NCBI GenBank assembly: GCA_036512155.1
Contig: DATCBD010000085.1
Span: 1 to 64,000 of the forward strand
Source: Palsa-739 sp036512155
GTDB taxonomy: Bacteria > Actinomycetota > Thermoleophilia > Gaiellales > Gaiellaceae
Direction: 5' to 3'
Length of the DNA stretch: 64,000 bases
In this document: positions 33,407-41,523 of the stretch, piece after piece
How positions within the stretch are numbered: the stretch's first letter is position 1
Layout: each line of letters begins with the position of its first letter
Program-made: the position numbers and the translations under genes
Notes under the pieces: generated by a model
What the model was told of the DNA's origin: nothing
The model's input: the letters and a program-made list of their open reading frames with translations, nothing else
Databases searched by the model: none

Positions 33407-34587
33407 AGCCGGGCGAGATCGCCGTCGAGCATGCGGCGCGCCGCTTCCGCGTCTATCCACGCGAGAGCCGCGCGCTGAAGGATCTCGTCGTCGCGCGCGG
33501 ACGGACGCGCGGCACGGACGTGTGGGCGCTGCGCGACATCTCGTTCGCGGTCGAACCGGGAAGCGCGATCGGCCTCGTTGGGCGGAACGGCTCCGGCAAG
33601 ACGACGCTCCTGCGTCTGCTCTCCGGGATCGTCAAGCCCACGTCAGGGAGCGTCGCCGTCGGCGGCCGTATCGGTTCGCTGCTCGAGCTCGGCGCGGGCT
33701 TCCATCCCGACATGACGGGCCGTGAAAACGTCTACCTCAACGGGTCGATCCACGGCCTGCGGCGGGCCGTGATCCGCGAGAAGCTCGACGAGATCGTGGC
33801 CTTCGCAGGCCTCGAGGACTTCATCGACCTGCCGGTGCGCACGTATTCCTCGGGGATGTACATGCGCCTCGGTTTTGCGATCGCGTCGCACATCGAAGCG
33901 GACGTCCTGCTGCTCGACGAGGTCTTCGCCGTCGGAGACGAGGCCTTCCAGCGGAAGTGCTTCGGCAAGATCTTCGAGTTCAAGCAGCGGGGCGGCACGA
34001 TCGTCTTCGTCTCGCACGACGCCGGCGCCGTCGAGCGCCTATGCGACCGGGCCGTGCTGCTCAGCGACGGGCGCGTCGCCTTCGACGGCCCGACGCACGA
34101 AGCGGTGGTCGCCTACCGGCGCATGCTCGCCGGCGAGCGCAATCCCGAGGAGCGCGCCGCCGGCCTGAAGGAATGGGGCGGCGAGGTCGCGCGCGTCGAG
34201 CACGTGCGGCTGTTCGGGGACGGGGACGACGAGCGCAACCAGCTCCTCGCCGGCGAGCCGCTCGCGATCGCGCTCGACGTGGCCGCAGACGCGGCGATCG
34301 CACCGCCGCGGCTCGGCTGGGAGCTGCGCGACGACGCCGGCGTACTCGTCGCTGCGGGCGCGGTGTCGACCGGCGAGCACGGCTGGAACGACGACACGCG
34401 CCGCCTTCCGCTTCGCTTCGAGTCGGAGCGGCCGCCCTTTGCAGACGGTCGGCTGCACCTGCGCGTCGACCTCGTCGACGAGCGCGGCGAGCGGCAGTAC
34501 CACTCGCTCGACGACGCGCTCGTGTTCGTCATCTATCCAGCAGATGAAGGACGTGGGCTCGTCCGCCTCGAAGGACGGTGGACGTGA
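33403..34587 (+). CDS. Polysaccharide ABC exporter ATPase (Wzt-type) with C-terminal glycan-binding domain
   Basis: 394 residues. Residues 1-245 are the ATPase: Walker A GRNGSGKTT near 64-72, the family-specific LLELGAGFHPDMTGRENVYLNG, the ABC signature TYSSGMYMRLGFA and Walker B VLLLDEVFAVGDEAF. Residues about 255-394 are a beta-rich C-terminal domain ending LVFVIYPADEGRGLVRLEG, as in Wzt proteins that recognise the finished chain. Partner of the permease at 30037. The ATG overlaps the hemH stop. The C-terminal domain suggests export of completed polymer rather than single repeat units. Confidence 0.92.
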   Translation: MKPGEIAVEHAARRFRVYPRESRALKDLVVARGRTRGTDVWALRDISFAVEPGSAIGLVGRNGSGKTTLLRLLSGIVKPTSGSVAVGGRIGSLLELGAGFHPDMTGRENVYLNGSIHGLRRAVIREKLDEIVAFAGLEDFIDLPVRTYSSGMYMRLGFAIASHIEADVLLLDEVFAVGDEAFQRKCFGKIFEFKQRGGTIVFVSHDAGAVERLCDRAVLLSDGRVAFDGPTHEAVVAYRRMLAGERNPEERAAGLKEWGGEVARVEHVRLFGDGDDERNQLLAGEPLAIALDVAADAAIAPPRLGWELRDDAGVLVAAGAVSTGEHGWNDDTRRLPLRFESERPPFADGRLHLRVDLVDERGERQYHSLDDALVFVIYPADEGRGLVRLEGRWT

Positions 34588-34862
34588 GCAGCCGCACCTG
34601 CCCGGACTGGCCCGACCTGATGGAGATCGCGCCCGAGCTCCAGTTCAAGCACTACACCGTCGCCGAGGCGCAGCTTCCGGCCGACGCGCTCATGCAGATC
34701 CGCGACATCTCGCTCGCCGATGTCGCCGTCTGCTGCGACCTCGAGCACAACGTCTTCTACGCGGCGCACACCGACGAGCGCGTGGCCGATGCGCTGCGCT
34801 CGAGCCACTGGTTCGAGGTGCGCGAGTGGATCGGTGCCGGCCGCCCGGGCCAGGCGTATTAG
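34584..34862 (+). CDS. Conserved-looking small protein of unknown function
   Basis: 92 residues, soluble and acidic. It has two well-formed blocks, CPDWPDLMEIAPELQFKHYT and DISLADVAVCCDLEHNVFYA, with three cysteines, and ends SHWFEVREWIGAGRPG. The strong sequence character suggests a real protein, but I cannot name a family. GTG 34584 is chosen for the GTGA overlap with wzt; GTG 34578 is also possible. It overlaps the convergent dehydrogenase gene by 4 nt. Its position suggests co-expression with hemE-hemH-wzt. Confidence 0.65.
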   Translation: MSSRTCPDWPDLMEIAPELQFKHYTVAEAQLPADALMQIRDISLADVAVCCDLEHNVFYAAHTDERVADALRSSHWFEVREWIGAGRPGQAY

Positions 34863-35710
34863 ACGACGGGATTCGGGAGCGGTTCGCCCCGCGAGAACGC
34901 GAGGACGTTGTCGACGACGACACGCGTCATCGCGGCGCGCGTCTCGAGGGTGTCGCTCGCGATGTGCGGCGTGAGGACGACGTTCGGAAGATCGAAGAGC
35001 TCGTGCGGCACGTGCGGCTCGTGCGCGAAGACGTCAAGGCCTGCGGTGATCCGCCCGGACACGAGCTCCGCGACGAGCGCCTCCTCGTCGACGACGCCGC
35101 CACGGGCGGTGTTCACGAGCGTGGCGCCGTCCTTGAGCAGCGCGAGCCGCTCACGCGAGATCAGTCCTTTCGTCTCTGCCATGAGCGGCACGTGCAAGGT
35201 GACGATGTCGCAGTCGCGCAAGACCGCCTCCAGGTCGCCCTCGCTGCGGCGGACGGGGAGGATGCGCATGTCGAACCCCGCAGCGCGGCGGGCGACGGCT
35301 GATCCGATGCGGCCGAGGCCGACGATCCCGAGCGTCGCGCCACTCACCTCGCGCCCGTCTCGGAGCCCGGCCCAGCCTCCTTCGCGGACGATCCGGTCGC
35401 CCGCGACGAGGCCACGCCGAGCCGCGAGCATGAGCGCCATCGCCAGGTCGGCGGTGGCGGCGTCGAGCACGCCGGGCGTGTTCGACACCGCGACTCCGCG
35501 GGCGGTTGCCGCCGCGACGTCGATGCGGTCGTAGCCGACGCTGTAGTTCGCGATCAGCCGCAGCGACGGGTAGAGCGTCAGGTCGACGGGCTCGTTGACG
35601 ACGACGAGTATCTCGACGTCCGGCCCGGGAACGTCGGCCGTCGCGATCTCCACCTGGTTGAGCTCGGCCCACGCCGATCCGGGCAGCTTGCGGGTCGCGC
35701 GCACCTTCAC
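34859..35710 (-). CDS. D-2-hydroxyacid dehydrogenase (glyoxylate/hydroxypyruvate reductase type)
   Basis: 283 residues. The NAD-binding fingerprint is GATLGIVGLGRIGSAVARR and the catalytic set is Arg in LVNTARGGVVDEEAL, Glu in FAHEPHVP and His in TPHIASDT. NYSVGYDRIDV is the conserved N-terminal-domain block. It reduces glyoxylate, hydroxypyruvate or a related 2-keto acid. The start is set at GTG 35710 rather than 35719 because TAGCGT lies exactly 7 nt before it and would overlap the longer start. Divergent from cofC, 26 bp apart. Confidence 0.88.
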   Translation of the reverse strand: MKVRATRKLPGSAWAELNQVEIATADVPGPDVEILVVVNEPVDLTLYPSLRLIANYSVGYDRIDVAAATARGVAVSNTPGVLDAATADLAMALMLAARRGLVAGDRIVREGGWAGLRDGREVSGATLGIVGLGRIGSAVARRAAGFDMRILPVRRSEGDLEAVLRDCDIVTLHVPLMAETKGLISRERLALLKDGATLVNTARGGVVDEEALVAELVSGRITAGLDVFAHEPHVPHELFDLPNVVLTPHIASDTLETRAAMTRVVVDNVLAFSRGEPLPNPVV

Positions 35711-35717
35711 TTGGGCC

Positions 35718-35730
35718 ACGCTACTACGCT
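35718..35730. promoter_or_regulatory. Back-to-back -10 elements for the dehydrogenase gene and cofC
   Basis: Minus strand TAGCGT (35723-35718) is 7 nt before GTG 35710; plus strand TACGCT (35725-35730) is 6 nt before ATG 35737. The two hexamers are one base apart, so the promoters must exclude each other sterically. Confidence 0.5.
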
Positions 35731-35736
35731 CTCTCC

Positions 35737-36333
35737 ATGACGACAGTGGTTGTGCCGTTCGCAGGCACCGAGGGAAAGACGCGCCTGGACGCGCCCCGGG
35801 GCACGCGCCGGGAACTGTCCCTGGCAATGCTCGCCGACGTTCTCGCCGCTGCGGTCGTCGTCGGCCGCACGTTCGTCGTCACCGCGGACGAGGCCGGCGC
35901 CGCGCTCGCGGGCGAGGCGGGAGCGGAGGCGGTCGCAGACCCGGGCGGTGGGCAGGGAGTCGGGGTCGCGGCAGGGCTGGAGCTCGCCGCCGACGAGCAG
36001 GTGCTCGTCGTCAACGCCGACCTTCCCTGCGTGGTGCCGGTCGACCTGCGCTCCCTCCTGGCCGCGATCCCTGCGCACGGGCTCGCCCTCGTCGAGGCGC
36101 TCGACGGCACGACGAACGCGCTCGGCCTGTCGGCGCCGGAGGTCTTTGCGCCGCTCTATGGGCCGGACAGCGCGAGCCGCTTCCGCGCGCTGCCCGTCGA
36201 GACGGTCGCCGTCGTTGTGCCGAACCTCGCCGAGGACGTCGACACGCTCGAAGATTTGGAGCGGTTGCAGCTCCGGTGCGGCCCGCGGACACAGATTGCT
36301 CTCGCTGCGCTCTCCGCCGGGACGGCGCAGTGA
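35737..36333 (+). CDS. cofC: 2-phospho-L-lactate/phosphoenolpyruvate guanylyltransferase
   Basis: 198 residues, nucleotidyltransferase fold. TVVVPFAGTEGKTRLDAPRG corresponds to the pyrophosphorylase GTP-binding start, LVVNADLPCVV carries the metal-binding Asp, and TTNALGLSAPEVFAPLYGPDSASRF is typical of CofC/FbiD. It makes the GPPL/EPPG donor for F420 side-chain assembly. Directly followed by cofD with a GTGA overlap, which confirms the assignment. The ATG is preceded by TACGCT at 6 nt. Confidence 0.85.
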   Translation: MTTVVVPFAGTEGKTRLDAPRGTRRELSLAMLADVLAAAVVVGRTFVVTADEAGAALAGEAGAEAVADPGGGQGVGVAAGLELAADEQVLVVNADLPCVVPVDLRSLLAAIPAHGLALVEALDGTTNALGLSAPEVFAPLYGPDSASRFRALPVETVAVVVPNLAEDVDTLEDLERLQLRCGPRTQIALAALSAGTAQ

Positions 36334-37253
36334 GAGTCGTCGTCCTCTCCGGCGGCGTCGGTGGCGCACGCTTCGTCCAGGGCGTCGTGGGCGCCGTTCC
36401 GGCCGACGACGTCACGGTCGTCGGCAACGTCGGCGACGACGTCGAGGTGCTCGGCCTGCACGTGTCGCCTGACCTCGACTCGATCCTGTACGCGCTCGCC
36501 GGCCTCAACGACGAGGAACGCGGCTGGGGACGCGCGGGCGAGACATGGCGCGTGCTCGACAGCGTTGCCGCGTTGCACGGCGAGACCTGGTTCCGGCTCG
36601 GCGATCTCGACCTCGGTCTTCATCTCGTGCGAACGCAGGCGTTGCGGGCCGGTGAGCCACTTTCGCGCGTCACCGCACGGATCGCGGATGAGCTCGGCGT
36701 CGGCACGAGGCTGCTGCCCGCGACCGACGATCGCCTGCGCACGTGGATCGGGACGGCGGCGGGAGAGTTCCCGTTCCAGGAGTGGTTCGTGTCGCGCGGT
36801 CATCGCGACGAGGTGGACGCTCTCCGCTTCGAAGGCGCGGAGACTGCAGCGCCCGCTCCCGGCGTTCTCGAAGCGCTGGCGCATGCGGACCTGCTGCTCC
36901 TCGCTCCGAGCAACCCGTACGTCTCGATCGCGCCGATCCTCGCCGTGGGCGAGATTCGCGCCGCCGTTGCTGCCCGCACCGTCCCGTGCGTCGCGGTGAG
37001 CCCGCTCATCGCGGGGCGCGCCGTGAAAGGCCCAGCGGACCGGATGCTTGCGCGTCTTGCAGGCGGAACGACACCTGCACACATTGCAAGTTGCTACACG
37101 GGGCTGATCGACGCGCTCGTCGTCGACGAAGCGGACGCCGGAGACCTGGACGGGCTCGGCGACGTCCGTCCGATCGTCACGCGCACGCTCATGGTGGACG
37201 GCGACGCTCGGCGCCGCCTCGCCGAGGCCGCGCTCGGAGCGGTGCCGGCATGA
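36330..37253 (+). CDS. cofD: 2-phospho-L-lactate transferase (F420 biosynthesis, FbiA)
   Basis: 307 residues. VVVLSGGVGGARFVQG is the diagnostic N-terminal loop. VGNVGDDVEVLGLHVSPDLDSILYALAG and LLAPSNPYVSIAPIL are further CofD blocks. It joins the CofC-activated phospholactyl or phosphoenolpyruvyl group to the deazaflavin Fo, giving F420-0 or its dehydro form. GTG 36330 overlaps cofC and the gene ends in ATGA with npdG. The Fo synthase gene (fbiC or cofGH) is not in this window. Confidence 0.93.
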   Translation: MRVVVLSGGVGGARFVQGVVGAVPADDVTVVGNVGDDVEVLGLHVSPDLDSILYALAGLNDEERGWGRAGETWRVLDSVAALHGETWFRLGDLDLGLHLVRTQALRAGEPLSRVTARIADELGVGTRLLPATDDRLRTWIGTAAGEFPFQEWFVSRGHRDEVDALRFEGAETAAPAPGVLEALAHADLLLLAPSNPYVSIAPILAVGEIRAAVAARTVPCVAVSPLIAGRAVKGPADRMLARLAGGTTPAHIASCYTGLIDALVVDEADAGDLDGLGDVRPIVTRTLMVDGDARRRLAEAALGAVPA

Positions 37254-37867
37254 GAGTCGCCGTCGTCGGTGGAACGGGCGACTTCGGCCTCGCGCTCGCG
37301 CAACGCCTTGCGGAAGCGGGAGATCATGTCGTCATCGGCTCGCGCGACGCGGAACGCGCGCGCGCCAAGGCGTCCGAGGCCGGCGCCGCCGAGGGCGCGA
37401 CGAACGCCGATGCAGTCCGCGGCGCCGACATCGTCGTGCTTGCGGTCAAGGCGGACGCCGCGATTGCGACGGCGACCGAGCTCGCGGACTCAATCGGAGA
37501 GACGCCCGTCCTCAGCGTCGCGAGCGAGCTGCGCTTCACGAAGTCAGGGATTCATCCGACGCAGGACGACCGCTCGATCGCGGAGCGCACGCAGGAGGTC
37601 TTGCGCGCGCCCGTCGCCGCCGGTCTGCACTCGCTCGCGGCCGTGTCGCTCGCCGGCGGCAAGGCCGACGGCGACGCGCTCGTCTGTGGCGACGATCCAC
37701 TGGCCAAGGATCTGGCGCTCGAGCTCGCGTCGAAGGTCGTCTCGGGCCGCGCCTTCGATGCGGGGCCGCTCACGAGCGCCCGCGCGCTCGAAGGCATGAC
37801 CGCGGTGATCGTCAACCTCAATCGCCGCTACAAGGGTCACGCCGGCATCCGCGTCGTCGGCCTGTGA
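37250..37867 (+). CDS. npdG: F420-dependent NADP reductase-like protein
   Basis: 205 residues. VAVVGGTGDFGLALAQRLAEAGDHVVIGSRDAE is the dinucleotide fold of F420-dependent NADP oxidoreductases, with S-R-D suited to the NADPH 2'-phosphate. ADIVVLAVKAD and the late MTAVIVNLNRRYKGHAGIRVVG complete the pattern. It would shuttle hydride between F420H2 and NADP. Lying between cofD and cofE with ATGA/GTGA overlaps, it ties F420 production to its redox use. Confidence 0.88.
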   Translation: MRVAVVGGTGDFGLALAQRLAEAGDHVVIGSRDAERARAKASEAGAAEGATNADAVRGADIVVLAVKADAAIATATELADSIGETPVLSVASELRFTKSGIHPTQDDRSIAERTQEVLRAPVAAGLHSLAAVSLAGGKADGDALVCGDDPLAKDLALELASKVVSGRAFDAGPLTSARALEGMTAVIVNLNRRYKGHAGIRVVGL

Positions 37868-38598
37868 CCGGCGTCTCGATCCTCCCCGTCGCCGGCATCC
37901 CCGAGCTTGAGGAGGGCGACGACCTCGTAGCGCTCATCCTCGAGCGCGTGGAGCTCGAGGACGGCGACGTCGTCGTCATCGCGCAAAAGGCGATCTCGAA
38001 GATCGAAGGACGGATCGTGCGCCTGGACGGCATCGACCCCTCGCCACGCGCGGTCGAGATCGCGGGCGAGGAGGGCGACGCCGCGCGCCGCATCGAGGTC
38101 ATCCTGCGCGAGGCGAAGAGCATCATCCGCGTCCGTCCGCCGCTCGTCATCTGCGAGACGAGTCACGGGTTCATCTGCGCGTCGGCCGGCGTCGACGCAT
38201 CCAATGCTCCGGAGCCGGGAACGCTCGTCCTGCTTCCATTGGATCCGGACCGAACTGCGGCGCGCCTCCGCGATGAGCTGCGCGAACGGACGGGCCGCGA
38301 GGTCGGCGTGATCGTGACCGACTCGTTCGGGCGTCCGTGGCGGCAGGGCACCGTCGACGTCGCCATCGGCGCCGCCGGCGTCCTGGCGCTCCAGGACCTT
38401 GCGGGCGAGCGCGACCCGATCGGCTACGAGCTGCAGAACACAGTCATCGCGGTCGCGGACGAGATCGCGTCGGCGGCGCATCTCGTCTCCGGCAAGCTCG
38501 CGCGCGTCCCGGTGACGATCGTCCGCGGACTCGACGTCCGTGGCGACGGCCGGGCGACCGACATCCCGGTCCCGCCGGAGCGCGATTTGTTCCGTTAG
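37864..38598 (+). CDS. cofE: F420-0:gamma-glutamyl ligase, stand-alone
   Basis: 244 residues, the length of archaeal CofE. VSILPVAGIPELEEGDDL, VIAQKAISKIEG, GVIVTDSFGRPWRQGTVDVAIG and the metal-binding acidic groups are present. It adds glutamates to F420-0 using GTP. The nitroreductase-like second half found in mycobacterial FbiB is absent, so reduction of a dehydro-F420-0 intermediate would have to be done by another protein. GTG 37864 overlaps npdG (GTGA). Confidence 0.92.
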   Translation: MTGVSILPVAGIPELEEGDDLVALILERVELEDGDVVVIAQKAISKIEGRIVRLDGIDPSPRAVEIAGEEGDAARRIEVILREAKSIIRVRPPLVICETSHGFICASAGVDASNAPEPGTLVLLPLDPDRTAARLRDELRERTGREVGVIVTDSFGRPWRQGTVDVAIGAAGVLALQDLAGERDPIGYELQNTVIAVADEIASAAHLVSGKLARVPVTIVRGLDVRGDGRATDIPVPPERDLFR

Positions 38599-38601
38599 CG
38601 T
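38596..38601 (+). promoter_or_regulatory. Putative -10 element (TAGCGT), leaderless start at 38608
   Basis: TAGCGT begins in the cofE stop codon and ends 6 nt before GTG 38608. It could start a transcript for the 38608-41142 genes separately from the F420 operon. Confidence 0.4.
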
Positions 38602-38607
38602 GGCCTC

Positions 38608-38856
38608 GTGACAACTGACGCAACCGACGCGATCGAGGCTGCGAACGCGCTTCTGCGCGAGCGCGGCTACGCCGAGCGCGACCTGGCCGTGCATGCCGCA
38701 CCGCGCGGGCGCGCTCTACTCAAGGGCAACAAGCTCCTCAGCCCCCTGAGTGACGAGCCGGAGCTCGTGCTCCGCGTCGTTCGCGAGCTCGTCCCGGCGA
38801 GTGCGGAGCTCGGCACTGGGACCTTGAGGCCCGCCGATCTTCGTGCCAACCTCTGA
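38608..38856 (+). CDS. Small hypothetical protein
   Basis: 82 residues, soluble and helical, with alternating charged segments (LLRERGYAERDLAVHAAPRGR, ELVLRVVRELVPAS). No family recognised. The start GTG has TAGCGT 6 nt upstream. It sits between cofE and the histidine kinase and overlaps the longest kinase frame by 14 nt, which suggests co-transcription with the kinase. It may be a small accessory of the two-component system, but nothing in the sequence proves this. Confidence 0.5.
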   Translation: MTTDATDAIEAANALLRERGYAERDLAVHAAPRGRALLKGNKLLSPLSDEPELVLRVVRELVPASAELGTGTLRPADLRANL

Positions 38857-40495
38857 CGTGATGGTGGCCACGGCCGCCCAGGAGAGGATGCGGGCTCTTA
38901 TCGGGGCCGGCATCGCGCTCAGCTCGGAGCTGTCGCTCGACGCCGTCCTCCAGAAGCTCGTCGAGACGGCGTCATCGCTGACCGGGGCGAAGTACGCGGC
39001 GCTCGGCGTCCTCGACCCGACCGGCTCGCGGCTGGAGCGGTTCCTCACCACCGGTATCGACCCGGAGACACAGGCGACCATCGGCGACCTGCCCACGGGG
39101 CGCGGGATTCTCGGCGTCCTCATCCGCGACGCCTCCCCGCTGCGCCTGCACAACCTCTCCGAGGATCCCCGCTCCGTCGGCTTTCCGCCTGGGCATCCCC
39201 CAATGCGGTCCTTCCTCGGCGTTCCCGTTGCGCTGCGCGGCATCGCCTACGGCAACCTCTACCTGACGGAGAAGGAGAGCGGCGACTTCACGGAGGAGGA
39301 CGAGGAGACCGCCGCCCTGCTCGCGTCGCAGGCGGCGGTGGCGATCGAGAACGCGCGGCTGTACGAGTCCGCGACGCACTGGTCGACGCAGCTCGAGTCG
39401 CTGAACGAGGTCGCCGCCGCGCTCGTCTCGGAGCTCGAGCTCGGCCCGCTGCTCGAGCTCGTCGCCAACCGGCTGCGGGCGCTGATTGCCGCGGACAGCG
39501 TCACCATCGCGCTTCCGTACGCCGACGGGCTCCGCATCGAAGCGGCGGCAGGGCCGGAAGCGGACCGTGTGGTCGGTGTGTCGATCCCGGCACGGTCGAA
39601 GACGATGCGGGTGCTCGAGCGCAAGCGCAGCGAGCGGGTCGACTCCGTTCTCGACGACCCGGAGATCGATCAGGAGACTGCGCGACGCCTGAAGATGCGC
39701 ACGGCGGTGTACGTGCCGCTCGTCCTGCGCGGCGAAGCGATCGGCGTCATCACCGCACAGGACAAACAGGGAGTCGACCCGCGCTTCACCGCCGACGATG
39801 TCCGGCTCGCGGAGGTGTTCGCGCAGCGCGCCTCCGTTGCGGTGGATCTGTCGCGCCGCGTGGCGAGCGACGCGCTGCGTCGGGTCGTCGCCGCGCAGGA
39901 GCAGGAGCGCCGCCGCCTCGCGCGCGAGCTGCACGACGAGACGGGTCAAGCACTCACGTCCATCCTGCTCGGGCTGCGCACGGTCGAGGAGGCCGGAGGG
40001 GAGGCCGAGATGCGCGCCGCCGTCGCCGAGGTGCGCGATCTTGTCCGCTCGACGCTGCAGGACGTGCGTCAGCTCGCCGTCGAGCTCCGCCCGAAGGCGC
40101 TCGACGACTTCGGGCTTGCGGCCGCCCTCGAGCGCCTGACCGAGAGCTTCGCCGAGCAGACCGGCATCGCGGTCGGCTTCGAGTCGGCGTTGCCCCCAGA
40201 ACGGCTCGCGCCCGAGATCGAGACAGCGCTCTACCGGATCGTGCAGGAGTGCCTTACGAACATCGTCAAGCACGCCCGCGCGAGCAGCGTCAGCATCGTC
40301 CTCGGGCGCAAGCCCGACGCTGTGACGGCCGTCGTCGAGGACGACGGCGTCGGGTTCGACCCTGCCAGGACGCACGACGATGGTCTGGGCCTGATAGGGA
40401 TGCGTGAGAGGGTTGCTCTCGTCGGCGGCCGGCTCACCATCGAGTCGCGTCCGGGCGCCGGCACGACGTTCGTGGCGGAGGTGCCGATTCTGTGA
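38843..40495 (+). CDS. Two-GAF sensor histidine kinase (NarL/DevS class)
   Basis: 550 residues from GTG 38843; GTG 38858 or ATG 38861 are equally possible starts. Two GAF domains span about 15-180 and 190-345. A HisKA_3 dimerisation box follows, with phospho-acceptor His364 in RRLARELHDETGQAL. The HATPase has ALYRIVQECLTNIVKHA, DDGVGFDP and GLGLIGMRERV. No membrane segments, so it is a cytoplasmic sensor. The ligand or cofactor of the GAFs cannot be told; no CxxC or haem-binding His is obvious. It overlaps its response regulator by GTGA. Confidence 0.92.
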   Translation: MPTSDVMVATAAQERMRALIGAGIALSSELSLDAVLQKLVETASSLTGAKYAALGVLDPTGSRLERFLTTGIDPETQATIGDLPTGRGILGVLIRDASPLRLHNLSEDPRSVGFPPGHPPMRSFLGVPVALRGIAYGNLYLTEKESGDFTEEDEETAALLASQAAVAIENARLYESATHWSTQLESLNEVAAALVSELELGPLLELVANRLRALIAADSVTIALPYADGLRIEAAAGPEADRVVGVSIPARSKTMRVLERKRSERVDSVLDDPEIDQETARRLKMRTAVYVPLVLRGEAIGVITAQDKQGVDPRFTADDVRLAEVFAQRASVAVDLSRRVASDALRRVVAAQEQERRRLARELHDETGQALTSILLGLRTVEEAGGEAEMRAAVAEVRDLVRSTLQDVRQLAVELRPKALDDFGLAAALERLTESFAEQTGIAVGFESALPPERLAPEIETALYRIVQECLTNIVKHARASSVSIVLGRKPDAVTAVVEDDGVGFDPARTHDDGLGLIGMRERVALVGGRLTIESRPGAGTTFVAEVPIL

Positions 40496-41142
40496 TTCGC
40501 GTGGTGATCGTCGACGACCATGCGCTCGTTCGCTCGGGCCTGCGCCTGCTGCTCGAGGCGGAGGAGGACATCACCGTCGAGGACGAGGGCGGCAATGCGG
40601 AGGAGGCGATCCGCCTGGCGCGGCTGCACAAGCCCGACGTGATGCTCCTCGACGTCGTCATGCCCGGCCGCAGTGGCCTGGAGGCCGTTCGCGACATCCT
40701 CGAGGCGGCTCCGAAGACCGCGGTGCTCGTGCTCTCCATGCAGGATGACCCGAGCTACGTGCGCGAGGCGTTCTCGGTCGGATCGACCGGCTACCTTCTG
40801 AAGGAGGCAGCCGACAGCGAGCTCGTCGCCGCCGTGCGGGAGGTCGCGGCGGGCGGCCGATACGTCCACCCGACGCTCGGGGCCCGGCTCGCAGCGGCCG
40901 AGTCGGAGGCCGATGCCCGGGCGGCGGCCGATCCGCTGTCCGACCGTGAGCGCGAGGTGCTCCGGCTGCTCGCTCTCGGCCACACGAACCAGGAGATCGC
41001 GAAGATGCTGTTCATCTCGGTGCGCACCGCCGAAACGCACCGCGCGCACATCATGCAGAAGCTCCGGTTGACCACCCGGGCAGAGCTCGTGCGCTACGCC
41101 CTCGGCCAGGGCCTGCTGGAACAGGGCGAAGACCCGGCCTGA
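40492..41142 (+). CDS. NarL/FixJ-family response regulator
   Basis: 216 residues. The receiver domain (1-120) has the acidic pair DDH near residues 8-9, phospho-acceptor Asp54 (LLDVVMPG) and the conserved Lys in YLLKEAADS. The LuxR-type HTH (about 150-210) reads LSDREREVLRLLALGHTNQEIAKMLFISVRTAETHRAHIM. Partner of the upstream kinase. Targets unknown; the downstream small genes and xfp are candidates by proximity only. Confidence 0.94.
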   Translation: MIRVVIVDDHALVRSGLRLLLEAEEDITVEDEGGNAEEAIRLARLHKPDVMLLDVVMPGRSGLEAVRDILEAAPKTAVLVLSMQDDPSYVREAFSVGSTGYLLKEAADSELVAAVREVAAGGRYVHPTLGARLAAAESEADARAAADPLSDREREVLRLLALGHTNQEIAKMLFISVRTAETHRAHIMQKLRLTTRAELVRYALGQGLLEQGEDPA

Positions 41143-41144
41143 CC

Positions 41145-41160
41145 GCCGCTCTGCGGCTTT
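41145..41160 (+). terminator. Possible weak terminator after the response regulator
   Basis: GCCGC (41145-41149), loop TCT, GCGGC (41153-41157), then TTT. The stem is short and the T-run minimal, so termination here would be partial at best. Confidence 0.3.
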
Positions 41161-41187
41161 CCCGGTAGCCGCTCAGAGGGGTTACGG

Positions 41188-41523
41188 ATGCTGCCGCCTC
41201 GCTCCAAGGACGACCATTGGCCTATGGAGAGCTTTGCGGTCATCTGGAGCGACTCGAGCCGTGCGCCGCGTGTCGGCAAGCTGGAGCTCGAGCCCGCCGG
41301 GCTCCGGTTCGAGGGCAGGCGGACGCACTGCGTCTTCTACGAGGACATCGAGTCCGTCCACGTCGCCCGCGACAGCACCGAGCGGATCGGCGGCCGGCCG
41401 GCACTCGTGCTCGACCTGGCGGTCGGCGGCCCGCTGCGCATCGGAAGCGTGGACGGCGTCGGCGTCCTCAGCGAGCTCGCGGAGCGGCTCGGCCGCCTGA
41501 CTGCGACACACCTGGCCGTATGA
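41188..41523 (+). CDS. Small PH-like hypothetical protein
   Basis: 111 residues, soluble. The order of short strands (LELEPAGLRFEGRR, VFYEDIESVHVARDS, PALVLDLAVGGPLRIGS) followed by a C-terminal helix (VGVLSELAERLGRL) suggests a pleckstrin-homology-like barrel, but I cannot assign a family. The start is uncertain: ATG 41188 (GAGGGG about 8 nt before it) or ATG 41224. It overlaps the next gene by ATGA. Confidence 0.55.
   Translation: MLPPRSKDDHWPMESFAVIWSDSSRAPRVGKLELEPAGLRFEGRRTHCVFYEDIESVHVARDSTERIGGRPALVLDLAVGGPLRIGSVDGVGVLSELAERLGRLTATHLAV

Noticed and set aside
34859..35827. Longer start for the hydroxyacid dehydrogenase (35827 or 35719)
   Set aside because: The upstream residues are Pro/Arg-rich without family similarity and run into cofC; the -10 element at 35718-35723 supports GTG 35710.
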